The notes: generated by a model not told the origin, from the letters alone. A DNA stretch of 64,000 bases from Hymenobacter siberiensis (GCF_018967845.1 NZ_JAHLZZ010000001.1:3348001-3412000); one strand, 5' to 3'; shown: positions 49,903 through 59,594, numbered from the stretch's first letter. Numbers and translations are program-made.

Positions 49903-49972
49903 CGCGGACTTTTAGTCCGCGAGTGGATGGCGCACACGCGGACTACACACGCGGACTAAAAGTCCGCGCTAC
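49899..49972. repeat. Palindromic repeat, family B (copy 3)
   Basis: GTAGCGCGGACTTTTAGTCC and its perfect complement frame the element (arms 49899-49921 and 49950-49972). Bases 2-4 are the stop codon of the LRR kinase. It separates two convergent genes by only one base from the second stop. Confidence 0.93.
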
Positions 49973-49973
49973 A

Positions 49974-51161
49974 TTACTCTGCCAGGCGCTGGTAGCGGAT
50001 GCGCGGCTGCACGCTGCTGGTGTCCACGTAGAAAGCAAAGGTGGTTTCGGCGCTGTTGATTTCGAAGCGCACTTCGGCCAGCCGTTTGGGCGGGGTGAAG
50101 CGCGGCATGGCGGCGAAGCGCATTTCGACGGGCACGCCCGTGCCGCCCAGCGGCAGCAGGTACAGGCCGCGCTTGTCATCGAGCAAATACTGCGTGGCGG
50201 TGGCCCGCAGCTGGAAGCGAGGGATGGTGTAGCCCATTTCCTCGTAGAAGCCGTGGTAGTGGAAGCGGCGCAGCACGCGCCCGGTCCGGATATTGCGCAC
50301 GAAGGCATTGGGGGCGCGCAGCTGCTGCACGGTAGGCGTGCGGCCGTAGCCCTCCAGGCCATCGGCAAAGCGGATGAGGTGCGCCTTGCCAGGCGCATAC
50401 ACCACCAGCACAGTACTATCGCTAAGAAAAGAAGCCCCCACCAGTTCGGCATCGGGCCGCTCCAGGCGCATGGGCGGGCGGCCGGGCCGCAGCAGCTCCG
50501 AGGCCGTGAGCAGGGCCCAGCCATCGGGCGAGAGCGCGGGCTCGCACTCGGGGCCGCCGCCGGGGCCCCGGCCTTCGCTCAGGCGCAGCACGTTGCCGGC
50601 CAGGTCCAGCAGCAGCACTACCTGGCCGCCCACGTCGCTGTCGGGCACCATAAAATCGAGGGTGAAAACCAGCGCGCCCAGCGGCCGGCTGTAGCCCAGA
50701 AACTGCGGCAGGTAGGCTTCGCTCTCGGTCACGACATCAATCCCGGCCTTTTTGAAAAAAGCGGCTTTGCGCAGCTTACGGCTGAAAATCTGGCGGCCGG
50801 TTTTCTCACGCAGCGTCACGGTATAGTACCCTTCGAAGCCGCGCACCCGCCGGGGGTGGCCGGGGGTTTCCTCGTAGGTGGCCGTGAGGCGGTGGGTCGA
50901 GTCAGTTTCGGCGGCCAGCAGCAGGTGGTAGGGCTGGCCGTTGAGCAGCACAAGCGTATCGGCGGCAGCGGGCAGCGCCCAGCCGGGAATTTCGGGCGGC
51001 GGCTTGGGTTTGGCCACGGGCGGCAGGGCGGCGGGCGGCGGTTCCGGCGCAGGCGCGACTGCCACGCTGGGCATCGCCCGCGCATCCGACCTGGTAGAAT
51101 GAAGTTTCTGCTCGCAGCCCGCCAGCAGTGCCAGCAGCCCAACGGCAACGATATTGCGCAT
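49974..51161 (-). CDS. Lipoprotein with repeated beta structure, hypothetical
   Basis: The 395-residue protein starts MRNIVAVGLLALLAGCEQKL, a textbook lipoprotein signal. A Pro/Ala-rich linker (APAPEPPPAALPPVAKPKPP) follows. The rest has strand-rich blocks such as LVFTLDFMVPDSDVGGQVVL, CEPALSPDGWALLTASELLR and SDSTVLVVYAPGKAHLIRFA that recall WD40/TolB-like propellers, but no named family is clear. The ATG shares its A with the last base of the TAA of the upstream esterase (TAATG), so translation is coupled and the two proteins probably work together in the envelope. Confidence 0.8.
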   Translation of the reverse strand: MRNIVAVGLLALLAGCEQKLHSTRSDARAMPSVAVAPAPEPPPAALPPVAKPKPPPEIPGWALPAAADTLVLLNGQPYHLLLAAETDSTHRLTATYEETPGHPRRVRGFEGYYTVTLREKTGRQIFSRKLRKAAFFKKAGIDVVTESEAYLPQFLGYSRPLGALVFTLDFMVPDSDVGGQVVLLLDLAGNVLRLSEGRGPGGGPECEPALSPDGWALLTASELLRPGRPPMRLERPDAELVGASFLSDSTVLVVYAPGKAHLIRFADGLEGYGRTPTVQQLRAPNAFVRNIRTGRVLRRFHYHGFYEEMGYTIPRFQLRATATQYLLDDKRGLYLLPLGGTGVPVEMRFAAMPRFTPPKRLAEVRFEINSAETTFAFYVDTSSVQPRIRYQRLAE

Positions 51162-52084
51162 TATTTTGAGAGCCAACCGTTGGCGTCGAGCCAGTTGCGT
51201 AGGCGGTCGGTCCAGAGGTCTTTGGTGGTTTTATTGTTGAGGCCAAAGCCGTGGCCGCCCTTGGGGTAGAGGTGCATTTCGGCTGGCACGCCGTGGCGCA
51301 GGCAGGCCTGATAAAACACGATGCTGTTGTTGACGGGCACCGTTTTGTCGTCCTCAGCGTGCACCAGGAAGGTGGGCGGCGTCTGGGCCGTCACCTGCAG
51401 CTCGTTGGAATACTGCCGGATTTGCTCGGCCGAAGGCATTTTACCCAGCAAATTATCCCGCGACGCCGGGTGCCGGAGCGTATCGCTGAAACTGATGACC
51501 GGGTACATGAGCACCAGAAACGCGGGCCGCACCGAGGTCGGCCCCACATTATCGCCCACCGGCTTGGCAAACTGGGTGCCCGCCCACGCCGCCAGGTGCC
51601 CACCCGCCGAAAAGCCCATCAGGCCAATGCGCTCGGGGTTGATGCTGTATTTGACGGCTTGCTGGCGCACGAGGCGTAGCGCCTGCTGGGCATCGAGCAG
51701 CGGGGCGATAGACTTATCGGGCTGGCTTTGGTCGTTGGGCAAGCGGTATTTCAGCACGAAGGCCGTCACGCCGAACTCATTCAGCCGCTTGGCTACATCG
51801 TAGCCCTCACTGTCGATGGATAGCCGGGCATAGCCGCCGCCGGGGCAAATGATGACTGCCGTGCCGTTGGCCGTGCCCGCCGCCGGCAAAAAAGCCGTGA
51901 GGCTGGGCTGCACCACGTTGGAAATTCGCACGCCGCCGTTGGCCAGCGTAATGCTGGTTTCCTGCACCGCACTGGGCTGCGAATCGGGCACGGTGCCCGT
52001 GTAAATCGGGAAAGTCTGCTGCGCAAACAAAGGCCCGGCGGCCAGCAGAAGTCCCACAAAGGCAATAGTAGCGGTTATTTTCAT
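51161..52084 (-). CDS. Exported alpha/beta hydrolase, acetyl-esterase/BD-FAE-like
   Basis: The 307-residue protein begins with a signal peptide (TATIAFVGLLLAAGPLFAQQ). The hydrolase part has the oxyanion loop IICPGGGYARLS, the nucleophile IGLMGFSAGGHLAAWAG, the acid in FLVHAEDDKTVPV and the histidine in PKGGHGFGL. This is the pattern of acetyl-xylan esterases and related carbohydrate esterases of the BD-FAE/Axe type. It should act in the periplasm on acylated sugars. A TACTTTTG box lies 19 bases before the ATG. It is coupled to the lipoprotein gene downstream by a TAATG overlap. Confidence 0.9.
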   Translation of the reverse strand: MKITATIAFVGLLLAAGPLFAQQTFPIYTGTVPDSQPSAVQETSITLANGGVRISNVVQPSLTAFLPAAGTANGTAVIICPGGGYARLSIDSEGYDVAKRLNEFGVTAFVLKYRLPNDQSQPDKSIAPLLDAQQALRLVRQQAVKYSINPERIGLMGFSAGGHLAAWAGTQFAKPVGDNVGPTSVRPAFLVLMYPVISFSDTLRHPASRDNLLGKMPSAEQIRQYSNELQVTAQTPPTFLVHAEDDKTVPVNNSIVFYQACLRHGVPAEMHLYPKGGHGFGLNNKTTKDLWTDRLRNWLDANGWLSK

Positions 52085-52102
52085 ACGTCGAAGTATTCTA
52101 CG

Positions 52103-52110
52103 CAAAAGTA
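52103..52110 (-). promoter_or_regulatory. Candidate promoter -7 box TACTTTTG
   Basis: Exact TAnnTTTG on the minus strand, 19 bases before the esterase ATG at 52084. Confidence 0.45.
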
Positions 52111-52218
52111 CGTCATGCAGCCATATGGTGGCATTATTAAACAAGCTCGTGGTACTATCGGAAGAAATTTATGTAAGCGCAACCCGATTTGAATTATTCC
52201 GTAGCCTCGAAGGTCTTT

Positions 52219-53046
52219 ATGGCAATGCGCAAGACCACTCTGCTGGCCGCCGCCGCCCTGCTGGGCAGCCCCGGCCTCACCCTGGCCCAGAACACGCCGG
52301 ACGAAAACAACCCCAATGTGGATGCCCCGTTCGTGCGCAACATTCGCGCCGACCGGCCCGGCCAAACCATCACCGCCCAGGTCCTTCGCCCCGGCCGCTT
52401 TCAGCTCGAAACGGGCTTCCAGCGCCAGTTTGGCGGCGTGGGCCTGGCCCAGAGCCTGAGCGCCGCCACCCTGCGCATCGGCTTTTTCAACAGCATGGAG
52501 CTGCGCGTGAGCCAGCCCTATTTCCACAACAGCCCGGCGCGGGTGGCCGAAGCCGGCCGCGTCGATTCCAGCGGCTGGGCTCCGGTGATGGTGGGGGCCA
52601 AGTTCATGCTGTCGCCCAACTACGACACCCGCACGCAGGTAGCCATTCTGGTAGAGTCGGCGGTGCCCGGCACGGGCAGCCCGGGCCTGCGCGGCACCAC
52701 TTGGGGCCCCGGCGGCCGCCTACTGGTGAGCGAGCAGCTGGGCGAGCGGTTCGGCCTCGAAGCCAACTTCGGCTTCAGCCAACGCGGCCTCACTACCAAA
52801 GACATCGAAAAAGGCCAGTTCCTAGGCACGCTGGCCCTCAATGGCCCCCTGAGCGAGAAGGCCGGCTTCTTTGTGGAAGCCTACGGCTATGGCCGCCAGG
52901 CCCTTACTACCGGCACCACGGCGGGGATGTATTTCCGTCCCATTCCGGCCATGCGCCTCGATATCACGGCCGGCCAGGCCATGAGCGGACTGGCGGCCGG
53001 CACGTCCACTATTGGGGCCGGGCTCACGTTTAAAGTGGGCAAGTAG
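52219..53046 (+). CDS. Outer-membrane beta-barrel protein, transporter-like
   Basis: The 275-residue protein has a signal peptide (TTLLAAAALLGSPGLTLAQN). The mature part alternates amphipathic strands and ends in aromatic or glycine-rich turns: FQLETGFQRQFGGVGLAQSL, MELRVSQPYFHNS, TQVAILVESAVPGTGSPG, EKAGFFVEAYGYGRQALTTG and a last strand GAGLTFKVGK. It resembles the transporter family of phenol/aromatic outer-membrane channels (MetA-pathway type). A barrel in the outer membrane is likely; cargo unknown. A terminator follows the stop. Confidence 0.78.
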   Translation: MAMRKTTLLAAAALLGSPGLTLAQNTPDENNPNVDAPFVRNIRADRPGQTITAQVLRPGRFQLETGFQRQFGGVGLAQSLSAATLRIGFFNSMELRVSQPYFHNSPARVAEAGRVDSSGWAPVMVGAKFMLSPNYDTRTQVAILVESAVPGTGSPGLRGTTWGPGGRLLVSEQLGERFGLEANFGFSQRGLTTKDIEKGQFLGTLALNGPLSEKAGFFVEAYGYGRQALTTGTTAGMYFRPIPAMRLDITAGQAMSGLAAGTSTIGAGLTFKVGK

Positions 53047-53081
53047 AACCGGCGGCAAGCGCTACGCAAATAACGTTCAGC

Positions 53082-53113
53082 AAAAGGCCTGCGTAGTAAC
53101 GCAGGCCTTTTTG
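53082..53113 (+). terminator. Rho-independent terminator
   Basis: AAAAGGCCTGCGTAGTAACG and CGCAGGCCTTTTT form the stem after the beta-barrel gene. Confidence 0.85.
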
Positions 53114-53142
53114 CATAAAATCAGTCTTTCAACGCGTTTGCT

Positions 53143-53592
53143 ATGCACCTTTCCTTTTTGCCCTTGGCCCTGCTGGCCGCCGGTTGCCAAACCCGCACCG
53201 CTGCGGAAACGGCCGCCACCACTCCCCCACCCGCCCGCGCCGCGCCCGACGCACCACTGCGCGAAACGCACTGGGTAGCCAGCTGGCTGGCCAGCCCATC
53301 ACCGTGCCAGCCGATACCAGGGAGCCTTACCTGCTACTCCGCGCCGATGGCACGGCCGAGGACAATGGCAGCTGCAACCGCTTCCGGGGCAGTTTTTTCA
53401 GCGAAAATCCCAGTGAGCTGAAATTCACGCCGCTGATGAGTACACGGATGACCTGCCCGGCGATTGACACGGAAAATGCCTTTACCCGCGCCCTGGGGCA
53501 GGCCAGCACTTACCGCATGCGGCGATACGCTGCGGATGCTGGATGCCACCGGGGCGGCCGTAGTCCGGCTGGAGGCCGTGTACCTGCGGTAG
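53143..53592 (+). pseudogene. META/HslJ-domain lipoprotein gene with two frameshifts
   Basis: The first frame from ATG 53143 gives a lipoprotein signal (LSFLPLALLAAGC), a linker and RETHWV. Near 53275 coding sense moves to another frame: QLAGQPITVPADTREPYLLL, RADGTAEDNGSCNRFRGSF, LMSTRMTCPAIDTENAFTRA. This is a META domain with its two conserved cysteines. Near 53515 it returns to the first frame for the end CGDTLRMLDATGAAVVRLEA and the TAG at 53590. Two compensating indels thus break an otherwise complete gene of about 150 residues. Sequencing error is an alternative. Family members help with heat and drug stress; function here is lost or uncertain. Confidence 0.75.
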
Positions 53593-53595
53593 CCG

Positions 53596-54948
53596 CTACT
53601 TGCCGCTGGTGCTTTCGGGCGCAATGCGGGTGGGCGTTTGCCGGCCCGAAGCGAGGCCGGAGGCGCTTTGCGCGATGGCCTGAATGACGGCCGTCATGTT
53701 CTGCAAATTGAGGCTTTCCACTTCGTCATCAACGGAATGGTAGAGCTTGTCGGTCGGAATCTGGTCGGTGCTGATGCTGTGGGCGGGCACGCCCAGGCGG
53801 GCGAGGGTGGCGTTATCGGAGCGGTAGAACAGGTTCTGCTCGGGGTACGGGTCGGGCTCGAAGCGGAACTTGCTGCCGGCCAGGTTGGCTTGCAGCAGCG
53901 GGCCGAAATCGGAACGGTCGTAGCCAGTGATGAAAGCGGTGTTGGGGCCGAATTTGGCTTCCTTGCCAATCATCTCAATGTTGAATATGGCCGTCACCTG
54001 CTGCGGGTCGAGCTGCTTCGAGAAGAATTGTGAGCCGAAGCCGCCCACTTCCTCGGCCGCGAAGGCCACGAACATGAGCGGGCGGGCGTTGTCGTTTTTC
54101 TTCTTGAAATACTCGGCCAGCGCTACTACGGCGGTGGTGCCGCTGGCATCGTCGTCGGCCCCGTTGGCAATGGAATCGCCTTCGGCCGAAGACTTCACGA
54201 TGCCTAGATGGTCGTAGTGGCCCGAAAAAACCACGTTTTCTTTGCTGCGCTGCGGGTCGCGGCCGGGCAGCACGCCCACCACGTTGCGAAGCTCAATGGG
54301 CTGCCCGACAGTGCTGGCGCTGATGCGATAAGTGAGGGTTGAGGGCCTGGCTCCCAGCACGTACACGGTAGAATATGGCCCCGCCTGCTCCGGGCTTATT
54401 TTGGGGCGCGCCGCGTATTGGGCAATTTGGCCGAATAGTTTGGTGTGAGCGGTATCAACAAAAACAAGCGTATTGGCAGTAGGCCGCCGAAGCGCGAGCA
54501 GCTTGCACCGCTCCGTCTGGTCCGGCCCTATTGTTACGACTGCAACGGGCGTAGCGTCATCACTCGTCCAGCTCAGGGCCGGCGCGCCGGAAATAACCGC
54601 CACTTGGGTTGGCGGCAAGGCTTTCTCATTGAGCACGGCCGTGGCTGCGCCGGGCTTGGTCTGGTACACCTTAAACGTTTGCTCGAAGCCGCTGAGGCCC
54701 GGCAGCGGCTGCAGACCAATGCGCGCAAACTCGCCGGCCAGAAACTGCGCCGCCCGCAGGCCGCCGGGCTGGCCGGTGCCGCGCCCCTGCATATCGTCCG
54801 AAGCGAGCGTGCGCATGACGCGGCTTACCGTGGCGGCCGAAACTTCGGTTTCGGCCGCCCGGCCGGGCTTCACTTTAACTTTGAATTTGGATTGCGCGGC
54901 TACGGGCAGCGCCGCCAGCAGGCAGCCGGCGAGAAGCAGGTTTTTCAA
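53596..54948 (-). CDS. M28-family metallopeptidase, exported
   Basis: The 450-residue protein has a signal peptide (NLLLAGCLLAALPVAAQSKF). The two-zinc M28 ligands are in order: FSGHYDHLG, NGADDDASGT, FAAEEVGGFGS, FNIEMIGKEA and LYHSVDDEVE. A PA-like insert lies in residues 100-200. These enzymes are aminopeptidases or carboxypeptidases acting outside the inner membrane. The length fits the family. The pyruvate carboxylase gene lies 8 bases upstream on the same strand, so it is probably co-transcribed, though the functions are unrelated. Confidence 0.93.
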   Translation of the reverse strand: MKNLLLAGCLLAALPVAAQSKFKVKVKPGRAAETEVSAATVSRVMRTLASDDMQGRGTGQPGGLRAAQFLAGEFARIGLQPLPGLSGFEQTFKVYQTKPGAATAVLNEKALPPTQVAVISGAPALSWTSDDATPVAVVTIGPDQTERCKLLALRRPTANTLVFVDTAHTKLFGQIAQYAARPKISPEQAGPYSTVYVLGARPSTLTYRISASTVGQPIELRNVVGVLPGRDPQRSKENVVFSGHYDHLGIVKSSAEGDSIANGADDDASGTTAVVALAEYFKKKNDNARPLMFVAFAAEEVGGFGSQFFSKQLDPQQVTAIFNIEMIGKEAKFGPNTAFITGYDRSDFGPLLQANLAGSKFRFEPDPYPEQNLFYRSDNATLARLGVPAHSISTDQIPTDKLYHSVDDEVESLNLQNMTAVIQAIAQSASGLASGRQTPTRIAPESTSGK

Positions 54949-54956
54949 GGCAAAAG

Positions 54957-57900
54957 CTAGTTCAGCGTCAGGACCAGGTCATCGGCACTCACGCGGGCAC
55001 CTTCGGCCAGCACCACATCGGCCACGGTCAGGTCTTGCGGGGCGGTGATGGTGGTTTCCATCTTCATGGCTTCGATGACGAAGAGCGGGGTGTTTTTGGG
55101 CACGGCCTGGCCGGGTTTCACCAGCACTTTGCTCAGCATGCCCTGCAACGGGGCCCCCAGCTGGTGCGGGTTGGCCTTGTCGGCTTTGGCGTTGCTGATT
55201 TTGGTGACTTCCACCGATTGGTCGCGCACCTGCAGGTTGCGGGTCTGGCCGTTGAGGGTGAAGAAGATGGTGCGGCAGCCATCTTCGTTGATGTCGCCCA
55301 CCGACTCCAGACGCACGATAACCGACTTGCCCCGGGCTATTTCAATGATGGTTTCCTGCCCCGATTTCAGGCCGTAGAAGAAGGCCGAAGTGGGCACCTT
55401 GCTCACGTTGCCGAACTTCTGGCGGAAGGCCCAATAGTCCTCAAATACCTTGGGGTAGAGCAGCGACGACAGCATATCGGTGAACTTGCCGCCGGGGAAT
55501 TTCTCCTGAAACGCCGTCCACTCCTCATCGAAGTCAATCGGGGCCAGATGCTCGTTGGGCCGGTCGGTGAAGGGCGTTTCGTTCTTGAGAATGAGCTTTT
55601 GCAGCTCGGCGGGCCAGCCGCCCTCGGGCTGGCCGATGTCGCCGCGAAACAGCTCGCGCACCGACTCCGGGAAGTTCAGGGTTTCGCCCTTTTCCATCAC
55701 GTCCTGGGGCGTGAGGCTGTTGCTGACCATAAACAGGGCCATATCGCCCACTACTTTACTGCTGGGCGTCACCTTCACGATGTCGCCAAACATCTGGTTC
55801 ACATCGGCGAAGCGCTGCTTCACTTCCTCAAACTTATCGAGCAGGCCCAGCGAGGCCGCCTGCGGGCGCAGGTTGGAATACTGCCCGCCCGGAATCTCGT
55901 GCTGAAAAACCTCCGAAGTACCGGCTTTCAGGCCCGACTCAAACGGATAATACATCTCGCGCACTGCCTCCCAGTAGTTACTGAACTCGTTGAGAGAATG
56001 CTGGTTGAACTCGCGGTGGCGCGGCGTGTGGCGCAGCATTTCGACCACCGAGTTGAAGTTGGGCTGCGAGGTGAGGCCCGAGAGCGAGCCCATCGCCACG
56101 TCGATGACGTTGACGCCGGCTTCCACGGCTTGCAGGTAGGTGGCGGACTGCAGCGACGAGGTGTCGTGGGTGTGCAGGTGGATGGGCAGCTTCACGGTAT
56201 CGCGCAGGCCGGCAATGAGCTCGGTAGCGGCATAGGGTTTCAGCAACCCGGCCATGTCCTTGATGCAGAGGATGTGCGCCCCGGCATCCTCTAGCTGCTT
56301 GGCCAGCTTGAGGTAGTAGTCGAGGGTGTATTTGGTGCGGTTCGGGTCCATGATGTCCCCGGTGTAGCAGATGCTGGCTTCGGCCAGCCGGTCGGTTTTG
56401 TTGCGCACGAAGCCGATGCAGGCCTCCAGCCCCTTCATCCAGTTCAGCGAGTCGAAAATGCGGAACACATCGACGCCGGTTTCGGCGGCCTGCATCACGA
56501 ACCGCTCCGTCAGGTTGTCCGGATATGCCTTGTAGCCCACGCCGTTGGCCCCGCGAATGAGCATTTGCAGGAGGATGTTTGGGATGGCTTCGCGCAGCTT
56601 GGCGAGGCGCTCCCAGGGGTCTTCGTGCAGGAAGCGCAGGGCCACGTCGAACGTGGCCCCGCCCCAGACTTCGAGCGAGAAGGTCTGGGGATGCTGCTGG
56701 GCGTAGGCGCGGGCCACTTTCAGCATGTCCCAGGTGCGCATGCGGGTAGCCAGCAGGCTTTGGTGAGCATCGCGCAGGGTGGTGTCGGTGTAGTGAATGA
56801 GGGGCTCGTTGCGAAGCCACTCGGCAAACTTCTCGGGGCCCAGCTCGTCGAGCTTCTGCTTGGTGCCGGGGGTGGGCGCGGTGTACTCGAAGGCGGGAAT
56901 GCGCGGCTGGCGCGGGTTGGCGCGCGGGTCGAGCAGGTCGCGCACATCGGGGTTGCCGTTCACCACCGTATCGCCGATGAAGCCGAGCAGGCGCGTAGCC
57001 CGGTCCTGGCGCTTCTCGAACTCAAACAGCTCGGGGTGGTCCTTGATGAAATCGACGGTGGCGTGGCCCTCCTGAAACTCCTTGTTGCCAACGATATTCT
57101 TTAGGAACGGAATGTTGGTTTTCACGCCGCGAATCCGGAACTCGTCGAGGGCGCGCAGCATTTTCTGGGCCGCGCCGTGCAGCGTGGGGGCGTGGGCCGA
57201 GATTTTGACCAGCATCGAGTCGAAAAACGGCGAAACCACCGCGCCCTGGTACACGGAGCCCTCATCGAGCCGGATGCCAAAGCCGCCGGCCGAGCGGTAA
57301 GCCACGATGGTGCCGTAGTCGGGCTTGAAGTCGTTGGCCGGGTTTTCGGTGGTTACGCGGCACTGCACCGCGAAGCCCGTGCGCAGCGGCACCACATCGG
57401 GCCCGAGGCCGATTTCGGGGTCGGCCAGGTTGAAGCCGGCGGCAATGTAAATCTGGGTTTTAATCAAATCCACGCCCGTAATCATCTCGGTCACCGTGTG
57501 TTCCACCTGAATGCGGGGGTTCACCTCGATGAAGTAGATGCGGTCGTGCTCGGGGTTTACCAGAAATTCCACGGTGCCCACGTTGTCGTAGCCCACGGCC
57601 CGGCCGATGCGCAGGGCATACTCATACAAAAGGTGGCGCTGGTGGTCGGGCAGGTCCATAGCGGGCGCTACCTCCACCACTTTCTGGAAGCGGCGCTGCA
57701 CCGAGCAGTCGCGCTCGTAGAGGTGCACGAGGTTGCCGTAATGGTCGCCCACGAGCTGAATCTCGATATGCTTGGGGCGCTCCACGAATTTTTCGAGGAA
57801 CACCGTGTCGTCGCCGAAGGCATTCAGCGCCTCGTTGCGGGCCTCAAAAAAGCCCTTTTCCATCTGCTCATCGTCGCGGATGATGCGCATGCCGCGCCCG

Positions 57901-58397
57901 CCGCCGCCGCTGGCCGCCTTCAGCATCACGGGGTAGCCAATGCGGTGGGCCTCGGCCTGGGCAGTTTCGAAGTCGACCAAATCGGCCTCGCTGCTTTCAA
58001 TCTGGGGCACCTGGCACTGCTGGGCCACGACCTTGGCGCGCACTTTGTCGCCGAGAGCTTCCATCACCTCTGGCCGGGGGCCGATGAAAACGATGCCTTC
58101 TTCGGCGCAGCGGCGCGAAAGGGTAGCGTTTTCGGAGAGAAAGCCGTAGCCGGGGTGGATGGCATTGGCCCCGTTCTCTTTGGCCACGCGGATGATGCCC
58201 TCGATGTCGAGGTAGGGCTTCAGGGGCTCATCGTCGCGGCCAATCTGATAGGCTTCGTCGGCCTTGTAGCGGTGCTGCGAGTATCGGTCCTCGTAGGTGT
58301 ACACGGCCACCGTGGGAATATTGAGCTCGTTGGAGGCGCGCATTACGCGAATCGCAATTTCGCCACGGTTGGCGACCAGAAGTTTAGTTATGTTCAT
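54957..58397 (-). CDS. pyc: Pyruvate carboxylase
   Basis: The 1,146-residue protein has all domains of single-chain pyruvate carboxylase. Residues 1-450 form biotin carboxylase (LLVANRGEIAIRVMRASNEL, MLKAASGGGGRGMRII, EVNPRIQVEHTVTEMITG). Residues about 530-800 form the carboxyltransferase barrel (YTDTTLRDAHQSLLATRMRT, EVWGGATFDVALRFL, HLHTHDTSS). The tail is the biotin domain with the carrier lysine in EAMKMET near residue 1112. It carboxylates pyruvate to oxaloacetate to refill the citric acid cycle. Length matches the family (about 1,150). Nothing is missing. Confidence 0.97.
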   Translation of the reverse strand: MNITKLLVANRGEIAIRVMRASNELNIPTVAVYTYEDRYSQHRYKADEAYQIGRDDEPLKPYLDIEGIIRVAKENGANAIHPGYGFLSENATLSRRCAEEGIVFIGPRPEVMEALGDKVRAKVVAQQCQVPQIESSEADLVDFETAQAEAHRIGYPVMLKAASGGGGRGMRIIRDDEQMEKGFFEARNEALNAFGDDTVFLEKFVERPKHIEIQLVGDHYGNLVHLYERDCSVQRRFQKVVEVAPAMDLPDHQRHLLYEYALRIGRAVGYDNVGTVEFLVNPEHDRIYFIEVNPRIQVEHTVTEMITGVDLIKTQIYIAAGFNLADPEIGLGPDVVPLRTGFAVQCRVTTENPANDFKPDYGTIVAYRSAGGFGIRLDEGSVYQGAVVSPFFDSMLVKISAHAPTLHGAAQKMLRALDEFRIRGVKTNIPFLKNIVGNKEFQEGHATVDFIKDHPELFEFEKRQDRATRLLGFIGDTVVNGNPDVRDLLDPRANPRQPRIPAFEYTAPTPGTKQKLDELGPEKFAEWLRNEPLIHYTDTTLRDAHQSLLATRMRTWDMLKVARAYAQQHPQTFSLEVWGGATFDVALRFLHEDPWERLAKLREAIPNILLQMLIRGANGVGYKAYPDNLTERFVMQAAETGVDVFRIFDSLNWMKGLEACIGFVRNKTDRLAEASICYTGDIMDPNRTKYTLDYYLKLAKQLEDAGAHILCIKDMAGLLKPYAATELIAGLRDTVKLPIHLHTHDTSSLQSATYLQAVEAGVNVIDVAMGSLSGLTSQPNFNSVVEMLRHTPRHREFNQHSLNEFSNYWEAVREMYYPFESGLKAGTSEVFQHEIPGGQYSNLRPQAASLGLLDKFEEVKQRFADVNQMFGDIVKVTPSSKVVGDMALFMVSNSLTPQDVMEKGETLNFPESVRELFRGDIGQPEGGWPAELQKLILKNETPFTDRPNEHLAPIDFDEEWTAFQEKFPGGKFTDMLSSLLYPKVFEDYWAFRQKFGNVSKVPTSAFFYGLKSGQETIIEIARGKSVIVRLESVGDINEDGCRTIFFTLNGQTRNLQVRDQSVEVTKISNAKADKANPHQLGAPLQGMLSKVLVKPGQAVPKNTPLFVIEAMKMETTITAPQDLTVADVVLAEGARVSADDLVLTLN

Positions 58398-58783
58398 AGA
58401 AGCAGGAATCCATTTGGCGCGGATACGGCGAAACTACGCCAAAGGCTGTGTATTTTTTTAAACAATCGTTTGCACCTGTTGCAATTGCCACCAGACCAGT
58501 TGAGAAGCTGGTATGTTATCAATTTATTACCTGATTAATCACGGCGCCATGTCCGCGTTGGCATCCCAAATAATCGGCTATGATGAATGTGCCGGGCAAT
58601 CTTGCGAATCGACCGAAACATATCAATCCACAGAAATCACCCGCCCCCAGGCCCGAAGACGGAGTACGTGGGGACCTACTCACGCCCGTAAAACCACTCA
58701 AAATGCAGCCCTTGGCACCGCCCCGGGCAAACAAGTAGGCCAAAACAGCGTTATGGCAGCACTCACTTATTATCTCGCGGACC
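58398..58783. other. Divergent intergenic region
   Basis: About 385 bases between the pyruvate carboxylase start and the SDR start. It has an AT-rich stretch near 58450 and 58510-58540 where promoters may lie. I see no gene, repeat-family member or RNA. Confidence 0.4.
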
Positions 58784-59500
58784 ATGCAGTTTTCCGACAA
58801 AAACATTCTCATCATCGGGGCCTCCTCCGGCATTGGCCTGGCCACGGCCACGTTGCTGCACGGCCTGGGAGCCAACCTATTCACCGCTTCGCGCCACCAG
58901 TCGCCCGAGCTGGAAGCCCTGCAAACCACCCATTTCGACTACGATGCCACCCAGGCCGTGGACAACACCTTTGATGCCCTGCCCGACGTGCTGCACGGCG
59001 TGATATACTGCCCCGGCAGCATCAAGCTGCGGCCCTTCGAGCGCATTCCGGTGGCCGATTTCGCCGCCGATTTCGACCTGAACGTGCTGGGCGCGGTGCG
59101 CGTAATTCAGGCCACCATCAAGCGGCTGAAGAAGGCTGAAGGCACGGCCTCCGTCGTACTATTCAGCACCGTGGCGGCCGATACGGGCATGAGTTTCCAC
59201 GCCAGTATTGCCACCGCCAAGGCGGCCGTGGAAGGCCTCACCCGCGCCCTGGCCGCCGAGTACGCCGCCACCGGCGTGCGCGTGAACTGCATTGCCCCTT
59301 CGCTCACCAACACGCCCCTGGCCGCCGCCCTGCTCAACTCGCCCGAAAAGATGGAAGCCGGTGGCAAGCGCCACCCCTTGCAGCGTATAGGCCAGCCCGA
59401 GGATTTGGCCTACACGGCCTCGTTCCTGCTATCGGACCACAGCTCGTTTGTGACCGGCCAGGTGCTGGCCGTGGACGGCGGAATGGGGAAATTGAAGTAA
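58784..59500 (+). CDS. SDR-family protein lacking the catalytic tyrosine
   Basis: The 238-residue protein has the NAD(P) loop ILIIGASSGIGLATATLLHG and later VLFSTVAADTGMSFHASIAT, AKAAVEGLTRALAAEYAATG and VRVNCIAPSLTNTPLA. It ends with the usual FVTGQVLAVDGGMGKLK. At the position of the catalytic tyrosine, four residues before the lysine, there is isoleucine (SIATAK). It may therefore bind cofactor without normal dehydrogenase chemistry or use another residue. It lies upstream of the photolyase gene on the same strand, separated by a perfect palindrome. In other Bacteroidota I recall such SDR genes next to photolyases, but this is unverified. Confidence 0.88.
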   Translation: MQFSDKNILIIGASSGIGLATATLLHGLGANLFTASRHQSPELEALQTTHFDYDATQAVDNTFDALPDVLHGVIYCPGSIKLRPFERIPVADFAADFDLNVLGAVRVIQATIKRLKKAEGTASVVLFSTVAADTGMSFHASIATAKAAVEGLTRALAAEYAATGVRVNCIAPSLTNTPLAAALLNSPEKMEAGGKRHPLQRIGQPEDLAYTASFLLSDHSSFVTGQVLAVDGGMGKLK

Positions 59501-59515
59501 GTTTTCTCTGGACGC

Positions 59516-59594
59516 CGCCCTCCGCGTCAACCTCACCCCCTGACCCCCTCTCCAAAAAAGAGGGGGTCAGGGGGTGAGGTTGACGCGGAGGGCG
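59516..59594. repeat. Palindromic repeat, family D, perfect 35-base arms
   Basis: Arms 59516-59550 and 59560-59594 are perfectly complementary, with the loop TCCAAAAAA. The inner core CCTCACCCCCTGACCCCCTC is the same as inside the gene at 43048. It lies between the SDR and photolyase genes and can form a very stable hairpin. Confidence 0.95.
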
